64,000 bases of DNA from Neelides folsomi (GCA_034687125.1 JAQGBZ010000109.1:62001-126000), one strand, 5' to 3'. Positions 25,701-38,829 are shown, numbered from the stretch's first letter. Numbers and translations: made by a program. Notes: generated by a model not told the origin, from the letters alone.

Positions 25701-28700
25701 TATATCTTATATGATAACATCAACTTCTGACTAGTGCATAGTACATACTTACCTAGGTACATAAAATAGGTATTCCAAGGTATCGCGTTTACAATATTAA
25801 ATAAAGCGTCAAAACATTCCTTATTATTTGTATCATGCCTATCTTGTCAATGTTAATAGCCAGTAATAATGGTAGCGTATTAATTTTGCAAATGGATGTA
25901 ATTAATTATGGAGATATTTCATCTATTTATTAATTTACATCTACAATACCTCCCATAGTATCGTGGGTAACTTTTGCATTTCCGTGTAAACAAATAAAGC
26001 ATTTATTGTATAGGTTTTCATTTTATACAATATATTTCCAATAATTGGAATATTATCTAAATTGTAAACGTGAAATTAAAATTTATCTTTATTTAAACTA
26101 TTGTATAATGAACTCCAAGTGTAGACAGAGAATGCACGCAGATTTAAGGGAAAGTTTGCTATTAACGATCCGTGAAAGTATGACGTTAGTGGATTTCTTC
26201 CGACTGATGTTTTTTTTCGAGGGATTGGTTGAGGAGTCCAGTAGTCAACATTCTATTAAGTTATATCATTGTCCAATATTTATTTAGGAACATAATAATT
26301 CAAAAATGGGTTATTTAAGAATTTAGGTCAGAGGCCTTTTGCGAATCCTCTTATTCTACTATTTTGTCCTTAATTGGACAGTGTTTCAAATTGAATGAGC
26401 GAATATAGACAAGATATTTATGTCCAAAAGTATCCTTTGCATAGAACAGCTTATCTGAGGACATTACGATTAAATTGAATATCTACTTATCGTCATACGA
26501 TGCAAGTCTGTAGCTCTCACAACTACGATTTATATAAATATTTTATTACTATGCAAAATTGGAGCATTATATGCAATCAATTCGTAATATTTAATACCCA
26601 ATGTTTAAATTAATTTTATTAGGGTAACATGAATACGCTTTCGGCTTAGGACAATTTCGTATTTTCATATAATATTATGAATATTTCATATATGAGTAGT
26701 TAATCGACCTACTAATGATAAATTTGCAATAATGAGTTCGGGGTCATAAAATATGTATAATGTGTAAATATGCAAATATCAGTTCATTCCATACCTTTAT
26801 TAATAAGTACTATTCCGATATTTGTAAATATTTATATGATTAATGATTAAATATCAAATTTGTCAGGTAAATCTATTTGGAATCACCGAGTAAAATTGCA
26901 TTATTACTCTTAATAATATATTTGATTCAACTGATACAAGTTTTATGATCACAGGAAATGCATAATCTACACTATATGGTTAATACAAAAATTTAATATA
27001 TAGGTACAACGTACAACGGATATACGTGTATTTTTTAAAAATAATAATGAGAGTAAATACATACCTATTGCATATAACCATAAAACTTTATACAATTAAA
27101 CTGTAATTTACTAATGGAATATATTGTTTTGGGTGCAATAATGATTAAAGGAAGATTTCTCATATCTCTTAACTGTGTGTATTTGTTGTATGTATTACAT
27201 ATGGTTCTATGAGTTTTTAGTTTTATCATGTGAAATATATCTCGAATAAATACAAGGTGTTTAAGCTACTCGTCCACATTACAATTTTGATTCTTAATAT
27301 CACCAAAACTACAGATAAATCAGATAATTAAAATTTGATCACTTTTGGGAGTATTATCTTCTTCCATATTCTTAATTTAAGATTTAACTATTATATTAAA
27401 TCCCCTTTCTAAGGAGATGCTTTGGATAATGTATAAGTCTTAACTCTGTGTATGAGTCGGCTTTGTGTTTAATTACAACTTTGGTTAAATTTCCATTTCC
27501 TTGAAAATAAATGTTACCTGTGATTTTGATGGATGTATTGTTAAAATTAATTACGCTTACAAGGATAAATGATTACACACGAATTTGATTGCAAGGTTTT
27601 GTAATAATAGGGAAGTAATTTATCAGCTGCACGTAGTGAGAAGAAATTATTATCAAAAGAATAAAATGCAACCATAAAATAAAATGAAGTAGAGTATGCA
27701 TGTCGAACTTGTCGAATACAAAAATGCATTACAAGAAAATCTTCTTGTAAACCAAAGGGGAATTTTCTCGGTCAGCCAGGTTAATTATAATAATAAATAT
27801 TTTATAACTCATTTGTCTTCTCATTTAGATTATAGATTGTCTTTTCAATCAAGGTTTGTAAAATACAAATTGATGTAGGTATTAACATATATGTAGATTT
27901 ATGTTATATAGTGTATTTTTTAATATTCTTTACTTCCAGAATTCATTGTTCACTTTTAATTTGTAACAAATTAGGTGAATGTGAAATTATGAGAAAAGAA
28001 ACAATTCTATTACTTTCTAAATATAATTTAGAAATTGAACGAGGCCGAAGGTCGAAGTTCGATTGTAATTAATCAAATTACCTGTAATCCCGTAGTATAG
28101 GAGATACTATACAAATATGGTAGGTAGCTCTCAGATACATACCAACTGACATCACGTTTAAAGATCTAAATAAAGATCTTTCCCTCCTATCATGTTTCCA
28201 CTACGCTATTCCCTGCGCCAGTGTCTTTAAAGATATCTAACATAAATGTTTGGTGGCGGGTTGGCGGGTCTTCTATACTACGGGATTACAGGTAATTCGA
28301 TTAATTACAATCGAACTTCGACCTTCGGTATCGTTCAATTTCTAAATTAATCTAAAATTAATAATAAGTTTTGACTTTTTGGATATTATAAATCCTAAAC
28401 CTTTCAACACATCGAATGTTTTCATTACGTCACTTCTACAAGATTCATATGAATTTGACAATACAAGAATATCATCTTCAAACTCTTTATCCTCATGACC
28501 TTATGAAAGAATTCTTTCCAAATTGGACTCGGGAATAATTGGCGGCTTTTCCTTCTCAGATACTTGTTTGATAAAATCGTACGTCTTCTCGCTACTCTTG
28601 CTCCTTAAAACCACCTTCAGAATCATCCTCATACATTTCGGAATTGCTCGAGTCTTGTCAACGTTGTCTGCATTAATTTCAAACAGTCTGTTTGAATTGC

Positions 28701-31700
28701 GAGAGCTTCTGGTTGTTTCTCAAGAGCTTTTATTGAATCAGCTACAAAATTTTAAAAATTTGTAAGCATTTATGAGAGAATTAAATTTAAATTGTTGAGG
28801 CTTCACTTACATTGAACCTTCATATTTTCAGATAGTTGAACCAACAACGACTGAGTAGTTATCTCATCAGAAACAACCGCAGCTGAATCCGGTATTTGGT
28901 TTGGCTGCGTCTCGCCAATTTTTCTTTTTTGGCCTCTGAATAAAAAGAGAGGCAATTAAACTCTATGATCATATCAATGATTTGGGGATTAATTTAATTT
29001 ATGAAAGACGCATCTATCATAAGGGAGAAAATAAGTTTTGCCACTCACAGCATGAGCGCCATCTCCCAGCCCAGCCTTTCCTCGTGGCAAATAAGTTACT
29101 TCGCAAAGAAACTTTAAGCTCTTTTAATCATATTTCCGTCAACACCCGGAACATAAATAATAATTCTATCATATAACTCACCTAGTTGCCCTCAGCGCTG
29201 AAGACATCTCGGGTAAAAATCGGTTTAAAGGTTGAATTAGTTCGGGAGCTCTTTTATGCGTGTCAGTCTTATTGCATCAAAAAGAACACCGGGGCAGGGA
29301 ATAGCGTAGGGGACACAGGATAGGAGGGAAAGATCTTTATTTAGATCTTTAAACGTAATGTCAGTTGGTATGTATCTGAGAGCTACCTACCATATTCGTA
29401 TAGTATCTCCTATACGAAGGGATGTAAGGTAATGAATATTAATTACTTTCATAAGTACACTCCGTTATTAACATTTTTAAAAGACATACATTATTTCTAA
29501 TATGATAGGATATCCATGTAAATATATTAGATATTTATATATATAATAATATTATTGTTGTTGCGATATTTATTTTCGTGACATAACCCACAAAGCAATT
29601 ATGTATAAAAGACATGGGGCTTTGGTGATTTGCAATAAGCCTATTTTCATTCTTTGAAAGTTTTTACGGCAAACATAAAGAAAAAAATGAAATTGCCAAA
29701 ATATTTACATTTTAGTAAAAATACAATTTCCTTTCGAAGATGCACTCAAATACTCTCCCATGCGCATATTGGTATTGAATTTAAAATATTTATGTAAATG
29801 TTAAATAGGTAGTACATTACAACAAGTACTATAGTACTGATACCTTGATGCTATTTGTATTCCCTAATGCAAGGCGAATTGGGATTTTTCAAGCTGAACC
29901 AATACCTAAATAAATAAGAATTTCTTTTATACTTACTTAATACTAGGTCAAGTAGCAATTTGTTTAAAAAAGTTATTTTTGTGTGGCACATTTCAGTTTC
30001 AAGCTTTTATAACTTTGTTTAAATAATGCAAGCTGTAAAGCTGTAATTGAATTTGAAAATGCTAATCCTGGAAATGCCAAATAAATACAGCATTTATGTA
30101 CATACTTTATGGGTTTGTATGGTACATGTGTAGTATGAAAATAATATTACCCTTTAAAATAGTCTTTAATTAATAAGTATATTAAAGGGGTTTTTTATCA
30201 ATTCTGGAACATTTATAAATTATTAAATAATTTTTGTCATACATACCTACTCTAATTACGCGTGCACGCGCGTGGAAGGGTCAAGTAGAAAATTTGAAAA
30301 AATGAAATTGAATGAGCTACATTTTTAAAATAATTTTGGATATGAATGAATACATCAGCGATAACATCAAATTAAAGAATGAGAGCACCGCAATGACGTG
30401 GTTGAAGTCAACTCTATTTTAAGATGAAAATTTTCAAATTGGTAGTTTCAATACTACCAAGCCCCGTTGTGATTTCGAAAAGGGTTTTAATTAAATAATT
30501 TTTTATTTTCAGTTCGAGTCGATTGATGAGGAACCTCGCTGAGAAAATGAGAAGGGACAAGTTGAACATGTACATTTCGGAACTCTCCTCTCTCGTTCCA
30601 ATAGTCGCAATGGCCACCAAGAGGATGGACAAGACCTCCGTTCTCCGCCTTTCGGCCAACTTTCTCCGGATAAATCTCAGTCAGTTTTATTTCCTTTCAC
30701 TGCCCTCATTATCCGCAATTAATTTCATGACTCTTTTTCTCTCAATTCACTCACTCACATTCAGAGAGTTAGAGACGTGGATCCATTATAATGCCAATAT
30801 GCATGTGAGCATAAAAAGTTTATTAAAACTAGCTCAAACTTGGAGGAGTGTAATCATAAATACTTATGATTACCTCCATCAAGTTATCTAGTAGAAAAAA
30901 TTGAAAGTTGTTTAAGCAATAAAAGAGAAACTACTTGACTTCAATCAACTACGGAACATTTTTTAAAATAAATTTTAACTTGTTATCATATCAGTTTATC
31001 TCACCCCTTGAACAATATTTATTTGGAGAATAAGGAATCTTATTAAATTATTATTTTGATGTGGAATGAGCTAATGAGTCAATTATATTTTATCTAATAG
31101 GTTTGAAGAACAACGCTCGAAAGGGCGGTAGCGGCAGCCGCATTGCTCCAGAAGGTCTTGAGTCCAATTTATCCTCGACGCTTTTGGAGGCACTTGAAGG
31201 ATTTATGCTCATTGTGACATCGTCCGGGAAGGTAGTCTATGTGTCCGATAGCGTCGAAAAGCTTCTCGGTCACTCCCAGCTCGATCTCATGGGCCAATCT
31301 TTGTATACGATCTGCCACAACGGAGACCATGAGCTTCTCCGCCATCATCTTCAACCGTCCAAACCATTTGAACCAAAGGGTAATAAGCTTATCGATATTT
31401 TGTCTAGGAATTGAAATTTAACTGTGAAAATGCTTGGCGCCTTTCTAAGATACGATCTTGTAATGTAATTAAAATTAATTATTTATGTGCGATAAGCTAA
31501 ATCACTTGCTGGATCATATTTGTAAACATGAATAAAATAAGACTCAACTTGAGCGAGCTGATATAATATAATATATTAATACCATGTATAATGTATATAA
31601 TATATGTACATATTATGTATGTATGTTGTGAGAGGGTTTAGAACACTATAAAGTGCTTTCACCGCGGCATAGACCTTCATTACATGGTATTAATACTTAA

Positions 31701-34497
31701 TTGAAAATAATTTGGATTTTATTTTCCAGAAGATGATGAAGATAGCAAAGGTGGCACAAAGGAGTTTGTCCCTCGTTCTCCTTCCTTTTTTGGGAAGCCT
31801 GAAGATGCGGCGGGATTGGCGGCTGGGGAACGGCGTTCTTTCTACATCCGAATAGCGGAACGGTCGATGGCACGTGGTGACCCGGCAAGACATGTCACAG
31901 TCCACATGATTGGAATGTTGCGACCTCCAGTCAACAAGAAAGATCCCCCTAAAAAAGGCAAGAAGGGTAAGAAAAACTTGACAGGGATTGTCATTACGTT
32001 GGTCCTTCATTTCTCATTTCCCTTTGTGCAGAATGCCCTTCAACGACGACGGGAGGCGGTGACGAGCATTTGCTCGTCTGCGTTGCTCGCCCATTCCGGA
32101 ATAAAGGGATCACTGAATTGTCTCTTATGGAGGCTGTTCAAGATGAATATGTGACTCGACACCTTCCCGATGGTCGAATCATCTATTCGGACCATAGGAT
32201 TGCATTCGTGGCTGGCTATCTCACAGAGGAGATCCAAGGACTCTCTGCCTTCAACTTCATTCACCAAGAAGATCTCCCTTGGGCGACTGTGGCCAATAAG
32301 CAAAGTGAGATTTAATGACAGTTATTCTTCAAATATAATTGACTATGAGAAAAGCAATATTTTTGATTCCCATGTTTTCTAATCCCCATTATTATTATGG
32401 TATTTTTCCTCGGCGCCATCCAATGATACGAGAGTCAAATTCACGCATTCATGTTAATTATCTATCCTCTTAAGCAAATATTGTTTATTAAATTTCAACT
32501 CTTATCACCATGTTAAGATAAGCAAAATTCATAACCTATCACACAGGAGAATTTAAACCGAAGGATAACAATAACTTTAATGGTTTATTCAACTTCAAGT
32601 TGTTTTATGAGTTGGACAAACAGAAAAACAGTATTTTATTATTATTATTGGTATTCAATTTCTAATTTTAATAAAAGCTAATGGATGATGAATATTCTGG
32701 TATTTAATAACCCTAGGTTTCAAACAGTCATCCAGAATGAACCCATCTCCGATTACATTTCCAATTTTGCAATTAAACTTTTACACCCTGACTTTGCACT
32801 AAATAAACATCCAAAGAAGCTCCCAATAATGTTGGAAAGTAAATATAGTAAAAGATGCATGTTGGCCTTAAGGTTAAAATGGGATGATGTTTCGACGCAA
32901 TTTAGGGAAAGTAAATCTTGCTCTCATCGTCCGCTGACTGTTGACATTAGGATATTTATCCTAATGTCAACAGCCAGCCGATGGGAATTTCCAGGGATGA
33001 GGGAAAGTGGGGAAATGGAGTAATGGCTACTTTATGACATAGGTGTGTAAAAGATCCGAGAAACAGGTCGACCCATTTTCCCCAAGCAAGAGCTTAAACA
33101 GAGAGATGAGGATTGAAAGAGAGTCCAGCTGGTTCATCTCTTGGAAAGACCTTCGATAAGTGGAATGAGTGAATAATGGGTCGTGTTTGTTTGTAGTGTT
33201 TAGCAGTGTGGAAGGGCAGGGATATTCCGTCTACAGATTACGTTCAAAAACTGGGACGCTGATCCATCTTAGGACAAGAGGATTCCTCGAGTTCAACAAG
33301 ACGACCCAGAAGGTGGAAACCTTCGTGTGCATTAACACCCTCCTGACGTAAGTGATCAAATTATTTATCAATTCCCACCAGCCTTCTTTACTCAACAAAT
33401 TTTAAATCTAATTTGACTAATGTGATTGAAAGCCGTATAGTTTAGGGATATTTCCTTGAGCTTTTGTTCACATTTTAATTGCTTTTTCATTGTTGAGTCT
33501 CAGGACAATTACAAAGCTTTTGAAATTGAGTCTCTCTTTCATAGAACATGTATTCTCTTATGTAAGTATAAAAGCTTGTCGAATTTATCAGTTCAAAGGC
33601 TTTATTTCAATTTCAAACTTGACGTATTTTCTTGCTTTGAAATGAAATACATTTCATTTTCTAAATTTTATTATTTCCTTGGTTCTACTTTCTAAGTTTC
33701 CCTTCTAAATGTAATCTAGAAATCAATAATATAAGAAATATATATAATAATAAATGTTTAGTTCAACTAATATGAATGTAAAGTTTAGAAGTGATTCAAT
33801 GGAGTCAATGCAGAGAATTCAAATGTCCTTTTGATCCAATTTCAGACCTGAAGAAGGGGAGAAAGAGCTAGAAAAGGAAAGGGAACGAATCACGCCTTTC
33901 ATAACATTTCAACAAGTGACGACGACTTCGTCGGCGAATGCTGGAACATCGGTAGCTGCCATTGGTCCAGCGCCATCCTCAGTTCCTGCATTGGGTCAGA
34001 GTCTCTCACCTGCTGCCTCTACTCAAACCATTTCTCAGACGACTGTCAAGATCGAAAGGGTAAAAAAGGGTCCCAATTGCTCTCCTGAGTCTGGGAAGAG
34101 CCTTTCAATTAACGGGGATGTGGAAATGCGGCTCAGCCCGCAAATCTCTTCCCCGACCCTCCAAGGGTCTCCTGAACCGGATGGTCTCTCAAATAACGAA
34201 AGGAATTTACCTGGCGTTCTCCGCCCACCCTTGTCATCTCCACTCTCAAACAATTGCGAAGACTCGGTCGTGATTGACACGGAGACGGGGGATGTTTTGC
34301 CTCGTCTCAACAAGCGTTCCCTTCCTGATGTGGACGAGATCATGATGGGGTCCAGTCCGAAACGGGCGATTACAATTCCGCTCTTTGCGTCCTTCTCTCC
34401 TCTTCATCACTCCCCGGTTCATGGGGTGGGAGGGAAGTGGACGGAGACCACGACGGCGACCACAATTATCTTTGACCAACACCACAATAATGGTTAA
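19738..34497 (+). CDS. Met: Methoprene-tolerant-like bHLH-PAS receptor (juvenile hormone / methyl farnesoate), 7 coding exons, 644 aa
   Basis: Nuclear bHLH-PAS transcription factor. In insects Met binds juvenile hormone through PAS-B and pairs with the p160 coactivator Taiman/SRC; in crustaceans the proposed ligand is methyl farnesoate. Exons: 19738-19913, 30513-30679, 31101-31379, 31730-31966, 32032-32304, 33197-33347, 33846-34497; all GT-AG, phases close exactly. Residues 1-58 are acidic and Ser/Pro-rich. bHLH (about 60-113): basic NLAEKMRRDKLN, helix 2 KRMDKTSVLRLSANFLRI, the Met-type pattern rather than Clock or Cycle. PAS-A spans about 135-275 (VVYVSDSVEKLLGHSQLDLM, then ERRSFYIRIAERSMARGD). 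PAS-B starts EYVTRHLPDGRIIYSDHR (about 325) and runs to about 428. The last 215 residues are Ser/Thr/Pro-rich and disordered-looking. The first exon is assigned by phase (AG|T) and donor, 10.6 kb upstream, so it is less certain than the rest. Confidence 0.87.
21388..21455 (+). CDS. Met: Candidate alternative first coding exon of Met
   Basis: ATG in a good context (GACAATGG) opens 22 codons, MELEQQFYLNYPYNKEYDHL then PY, and ends at a donor AG|GTAATT. It leaves two nucleotides (AG), exactly the phase the bHLH exon at 30513 requires (AG|T = Ser). The 19738 exon ends in the same phase, so either could splice to the bHLH exon and give receptors with different N-termini. The short length means chance cannot be excluded. 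There is no sequence similarity to the other first exon. Confidence 0.4.
28024..28349. mobile_element. Short non-autonomous DNA transposon (MITE) with 77-bp terminal inverted repeats
   Basis: Arms at 28024-28100 and 28273-28349 are near-perfect reverse complements; I count about three mismatches. They run from TAATTTAGAAATTG outward to CCCGTAGTATAG inward. The 170-bp core contains sequence (28100-28230) that recurs inverted at about 29283-29421. No transposase fits in 326 bp, so it is non-autonomous. A target-site duplication was not clear by eye. It lies inside Met intron 1. Confidence 0.8.
28380..29207 (-). pseudogene. Decayed spliced gene carried by the inverted-repeat element
   Basis: Unrecognised family. 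On the minus strand an ATG at 29207 opens MSSALRAT, with a donor AG|GTGAG at 29182. A second exon, 28935-28811, follows a good acceptor (TTTTTATTCAG) and reads GQKRKIGETQPNQIPDSAAV and onward to a GT donor. A third from 28741 reads SDSIKALEKQPEALAIQTDC and onward, reaching a stop at 28631-28629. Phases match at both junctions. Downstream, further open stretches in shifted frames (SSEKTYDFIKQVSEKEKPP; EDKEFEDDILVLSNSYESC) suggest frameshifts and stops in a once-longer, coiled-coil-like protein. It is nested in intron 1 of Met on the opposite strand. Confidence 0.5.
29283..29450. mobile_element. Inverted partial copy of the TIR element end
   Basis: This stretch is the diverged reverse complement of 28070-28230. 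It includes CAGGGAATAGCGTAG, GATAGGAGGGAAAGATC and the block ending CTATAC. It lies directly upstream of the minus-strand gene remnant starting at 29207. The simplest reading is that it is the far terminus of a longer, gene-carrying member of the family whose internally deleted version is the 28024-28349 MITE. Confidence 0.6.
32938..32973. repeat. Perfect 17-bp-arm palindrome in Met intron 5
   Basis: Arms CTGTTGACATTAGGATA (32938-32954) and its exact complement (32957-32973) are separated by only two bases. It would form a strong hairpin in RNA or a cruciform in DNA. It lies 220 bp before the exon encoding the C-terminal part of PAS-B. Confidence 0.85.
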
Positions 34498-35664
34498 TTT
34501 GGAGCTTACGGGAAATCCACCTCGAGCCCTTGAATAACATTAATTGAAGGAAGAACTCATTGTACAATTTAAGCCGTCTTGTCTGAAGCAGTAATTCAGT
34601 TATTAATTCCTCCATTGTTCCTCACTTCCTCGCCAGCTTGAATAAGAAAGAGAAATGACCTGTGGCAATTCTGGGTTTTCTCCTCTTCTTCATGAACCAA
34701 AGTATTCGATTGGAAAATCTTAAACAAGATTGAAATGAATAGCGTAGATTGTAATAGCGAGGAAGGGAGGAATTGAATGGTTGCGCTTGATTCAACATCT
34801 TTTTCTTCGCTTTATATGTGAGGAAAAATTGTAATTGTAAACTTCTTCAGCCTTCGACTCCTTTCTACAAACGTTTAATTTAACTACTAATTTAGCCTGA
34901 GTGTACCTACAATACGATTTAGATAGATTTTAAGGAATTCTACGAGAATTGTTGGAAAACCACAAAGTTGTAGCATATGTATGAAAATGAAATAATATAG
35001 TAATATCAGAATTTGAGTTCCTTGAGATAATCCCTGTTATAAACTAAAATACATCACTTGATCTATACAATAGAATAACGATAAGAGAACATACAAAATA
35101 TTAATTTGAGTTGATATATAAATTTAGATTAGAACAGCGGAAGACAATCAATTTAACTATCGCGCATGGGATAAAATATTTGTATATTGGAGAGAGCATA
35201 CAAAATATAAAATATTTATTAGAACTCATATTAACAATTGGGAATCCAACTTTAATATTTCTCAGAATTGGATTTCTGTTCAAAGGACAGGAATTTACAT
35301 GAACTCATTTAACATTAATTGTTTCATTGCTTTCTAGACTCAACAGGGAGTCAGAATTAGACGTTTATTTGAATTGAAATCGATTTTAATTGAGCGCCTG
35401 CTCTTTATATCACATTACAATTTACATAATATTTCAATTCCCTCTTTTGTCAATTAAATTTGGCAAATATTCATGTTCTAATTTTCAACGCAATTTTAAC
35501 AATGTTTTTATTTCAAAATCAGAATCACATCAGCAAACATTATCAAGGAGGCATTTGAGGCGAAATATTAATTTGACTTTTGTATAATCTTTTACTTTCA
35601 TGTGCCAGCCACTAATGAGACTCAGAATCATAAAATTGAGTTTTGTATTACAAATGATAATGCT

Positions 35665-35990
35665 GGGTCGAAACATTAGATTTGTAAAATGAGACATTGA
35701 GACTCCTTAATTGCGCCCGTCTAAAATACATGGGATTTTGTCATATCCGAGAATGCGCCTATCCAAGAAATCAAATAATTATTAAAATCAATCAATAAAC
35801 ATAAAATAACTATAAAAATACTTTAATTTGGTTTCTTGCATAGGCGCATTTCCTAATATTAATTTAATTCTAAATTAACGCACAAGGTTGTAGTTCATGA
35901 GTAGGGAACCCTGTGCGCAGTATTCAAACTTTTAGGGGATTTCGCGACATTGTCGGGTTTAAATCCTTTACAAATCTAATGTTTCGACCC
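35665..35990. mobile_element. MITE-like element with 24-bp perfect terminal inverted repeats
   Basis: GGGTCGAAACATTAGATTTG plus four more bases at 35665-35688 is repeated exactly in inverse at 35967-35990. Inside it a second, imperfect inverted pair (about 35752-35776 and 35827-35850, sharing TAGGCGCATT) makes the element largely self-complementary. No coding capacity in 326 bp. Confidence 0.7.
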
Positions 35991-37574
35991 TGCAACTATC
36001 TTTACTATTATATTTCAATTGTGTGTTATATACAGATATATTGGTTTGAGAAATTTAAGGCCTTAGATAAAATATTTGAGACATAGGGGATTACATACAA
36101 GAATAAATTCTAATTATTAGAAACCCTATATATTTTCAGAATTATCAATTTCATTTAATTTTAAATATTTTATGTATTTATATTATTAACTACATAATCT
36201 TATAATATAGGTATATCAAGATAACCATTCTAAAGAATCCAATCTATTCGGAATTTGTTAAATTTTATATATTTATAATGTAGGTTAACAAATTACACTC
36301 ATGCTCATTTAATTCACTTAATGCCTTTTTGAGTTGTTGAAGATGCCATATTTGATGATTTTTTAAGTATTTCCTTAAATCCCTCGTTGTATTTCAATTT
36401 TTAATGATTTTTGGATAATTTTTGTTAAGAATACAAATAAAATTACCAATTGGGGAATATTGTTGAGAATCGTTAGTCTAAATTAAATAGGAATTGATCC
36501 ATAAATGAAAAGTGTACAAAATGAGTTATTTCTACAGAAAATCAAACTGGAATGAGTTTGAGAGAGTTTAAATGAGAAAATCTCCTATATAATTAAATAA
36601 TTACACACTACATACATGAATACATACAGTACATACATAATACAAAGATTATACTTGATATATAAGGCATATTTTACACTGATGATGAATGTAACTAATT
36701 ATGTGGCTTACGATTTAGACTTTAAGGAAATGTTCGATAGAGGTGTGAATTGTTGAATGAGTAAATGTGGGATCTCTTGTGAGGAAGGAAATACTAATCA
36801 TACAGTTTATCTTGACACTACAAGTGTTCTTTCTATGCTTTTCATCCACCTAAATTATACAAATATTATATAATATATATATATATAAACATCATTGCGG
36901 TATGATATAGACATTTCTATATAATAGGTTGGAGTTGGAGCTCAAAGAGTTTAATAATTAGTTGGATGAAGTTGTTAGTTCAACATATTTAACAGTGATT
37001 TATATTCTAATTTCTCATTTTGTTTCTCTAATCTGTAAGAAAATGTACCGACAAGACTGAACTATAAATTATTAATGGAGAGACCCGCATTATTCAATAT
37101 TTTAAAACGATTAAATTTATTGTGTGCGAATTGTGGTTATAAATATATATTAAATCCCTGAATAAAAATCCACACATATATTCATAGCTTATACTTACAA
37201 AGGAAGAGTATAAACAAAACTTATATAACCTCAGAGGTTTGAAAAATAACAATTTATAATAATATAATTAAGAACTCCAAGTTTATTTGTGTCGAATAAT
37301 GTTGGGGACTTTTCAGATAGTAATTGCCTGTTAATTAATCAAAAGATTCATTTTGATGAATTTATAATACAATGCTCCAAGATATTTTCTCGATGCCTGT
37401 AGGAAAGTCTTAGATTGCAGGTTATATAATATAATGAAGCTTAAATTTCGTACATTAAAATAAGACTGATAAGAAATCTTGTGAAATGGTTGCTAATTTA
37501 AAGATTGATTAACATACGCCATTTTTAAATCAGTCATGGGCAGGTTAGAAATATGATTAATATTATTATCATAG

Positions 37575-37589
37575 TTAGGTTAGGTTAGG
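37575..37589 (+). repeat. Three TTAGG units (interstitial, arthropod telomere-type)
   Basis: Three perfect tandem copies of TTAGG, the canonical arthropod telomere motif. Three copies can arise by chance in AT-rich DNA. A loosely related CCTAACC/TTAACC/CCTACC stretch occurs near 38922. Confidence 0.5.
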
Positions 37590-38829
37590 ATATGATTTAC
37601 CTTTCTTTTTAGCATATACTTATTCTACGATGCTGTTCTGTTTCCCTTCTCGCCTCTTAAAAGTAAAATAAAGGAGACTCCACTTAAATAACTATTAAGA
37701 ATATATAGCTAAATACTTCTAAAGATATAGCCACCTTCATTCGTCGTATGTATTATTTCCTTTCATACATACTTATTTAATCTCGGACAATTAAAGCTCA
37801 ATAATTTATAGTTTTTATAAGTTAGAATTTTTTAAACATTTCAAAATATTTTTTACTTGTATAAATGAGTTGATTGATAGTTCATATGTATCGTTCAATT
37901 CTTTTAACAAGTAACCGAAATGTGTTATAAATTTTCTGGGCGATGAATGATATTATTTCAAATGGAATGAAATTTTATTGTCTAATCATTTAATCCTGTA
38001 GTGGAAGTGCAATTAATGAAGGCTGAATTAACATTTAAAACCAAAAATTCTGTTAATGCTTTAAATTTAAATCCGTTGAGGTCCAAAGAAAGCGTTGAAG
38101 AAAGCTTTAACCAGGGACCTATTTGATAAACGCCATTTAGGAATCTAACTTCGGTCAATAACCTTACAAAACCAAATTTAGTTGCTAACAAGTACACAAT
38201 TTATTTGCACATTTATATAATAGAAAGCCATCTAATTACTTTAATCCATTTACTTATGTTGGATAATTTACATTAAATAGGCTTTAATTCTGTTGCCAAT
38301 ATAACCGTAAAAAAGTATATTTATACGTAAACAATAATAAATTTAGTTATATAATCACATTAATAAATAAAACAGGTTGGAAGTATTGAACAGGTCCAAT
38401 AAGTAACTTCAATATTCATTACAATTATATAACTATAAATATTGAGTGATTTCTTATGTTGGTAGTTTTATCTTCTTCTTGTACATGTTGATGCAAAATG
38501 TTGCATGCTTCATGCAAATAAATATTTATGTTCTAATTATTGTACGTAAAGAAAGTAGCTGACACTAATGAATCAAACATAATAGAAACTTTATTATTCA
38601 GATGTTAAACCTTCTTATAAATGAACGAAGCTGAGGAACAATTTGAATTTATGCAGTTAGGTCATAACAGTTTGAAGAAGGGAAATTATTATGGCTATGT
38701 CGGAGAAACTTTTGAGTGTTGAAATTGATTCATTTATTAATAATAATTAATGTTTATTATACATATAAAATAGATATGCCGTGTGAACTGCAATTGCATA
38801 GAGTTAGTCTTCAATTTCATTAAAATGAC

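Larger units (their letters stand above)
19914..30512 (+). other. Met intron 1, 10.6 kb
   Basis: Large AT-rich intron between the Met N-terminal exon and the bHLH exon. It contains a possible alternative first coding exon (21388-21455) and an inverted-repeat transposon cluster with a decayed gene (28024-29450). The rest, including 22-28 kb, shows no supported exon, RNA gene or clear repeat. Confidence 0.7.
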
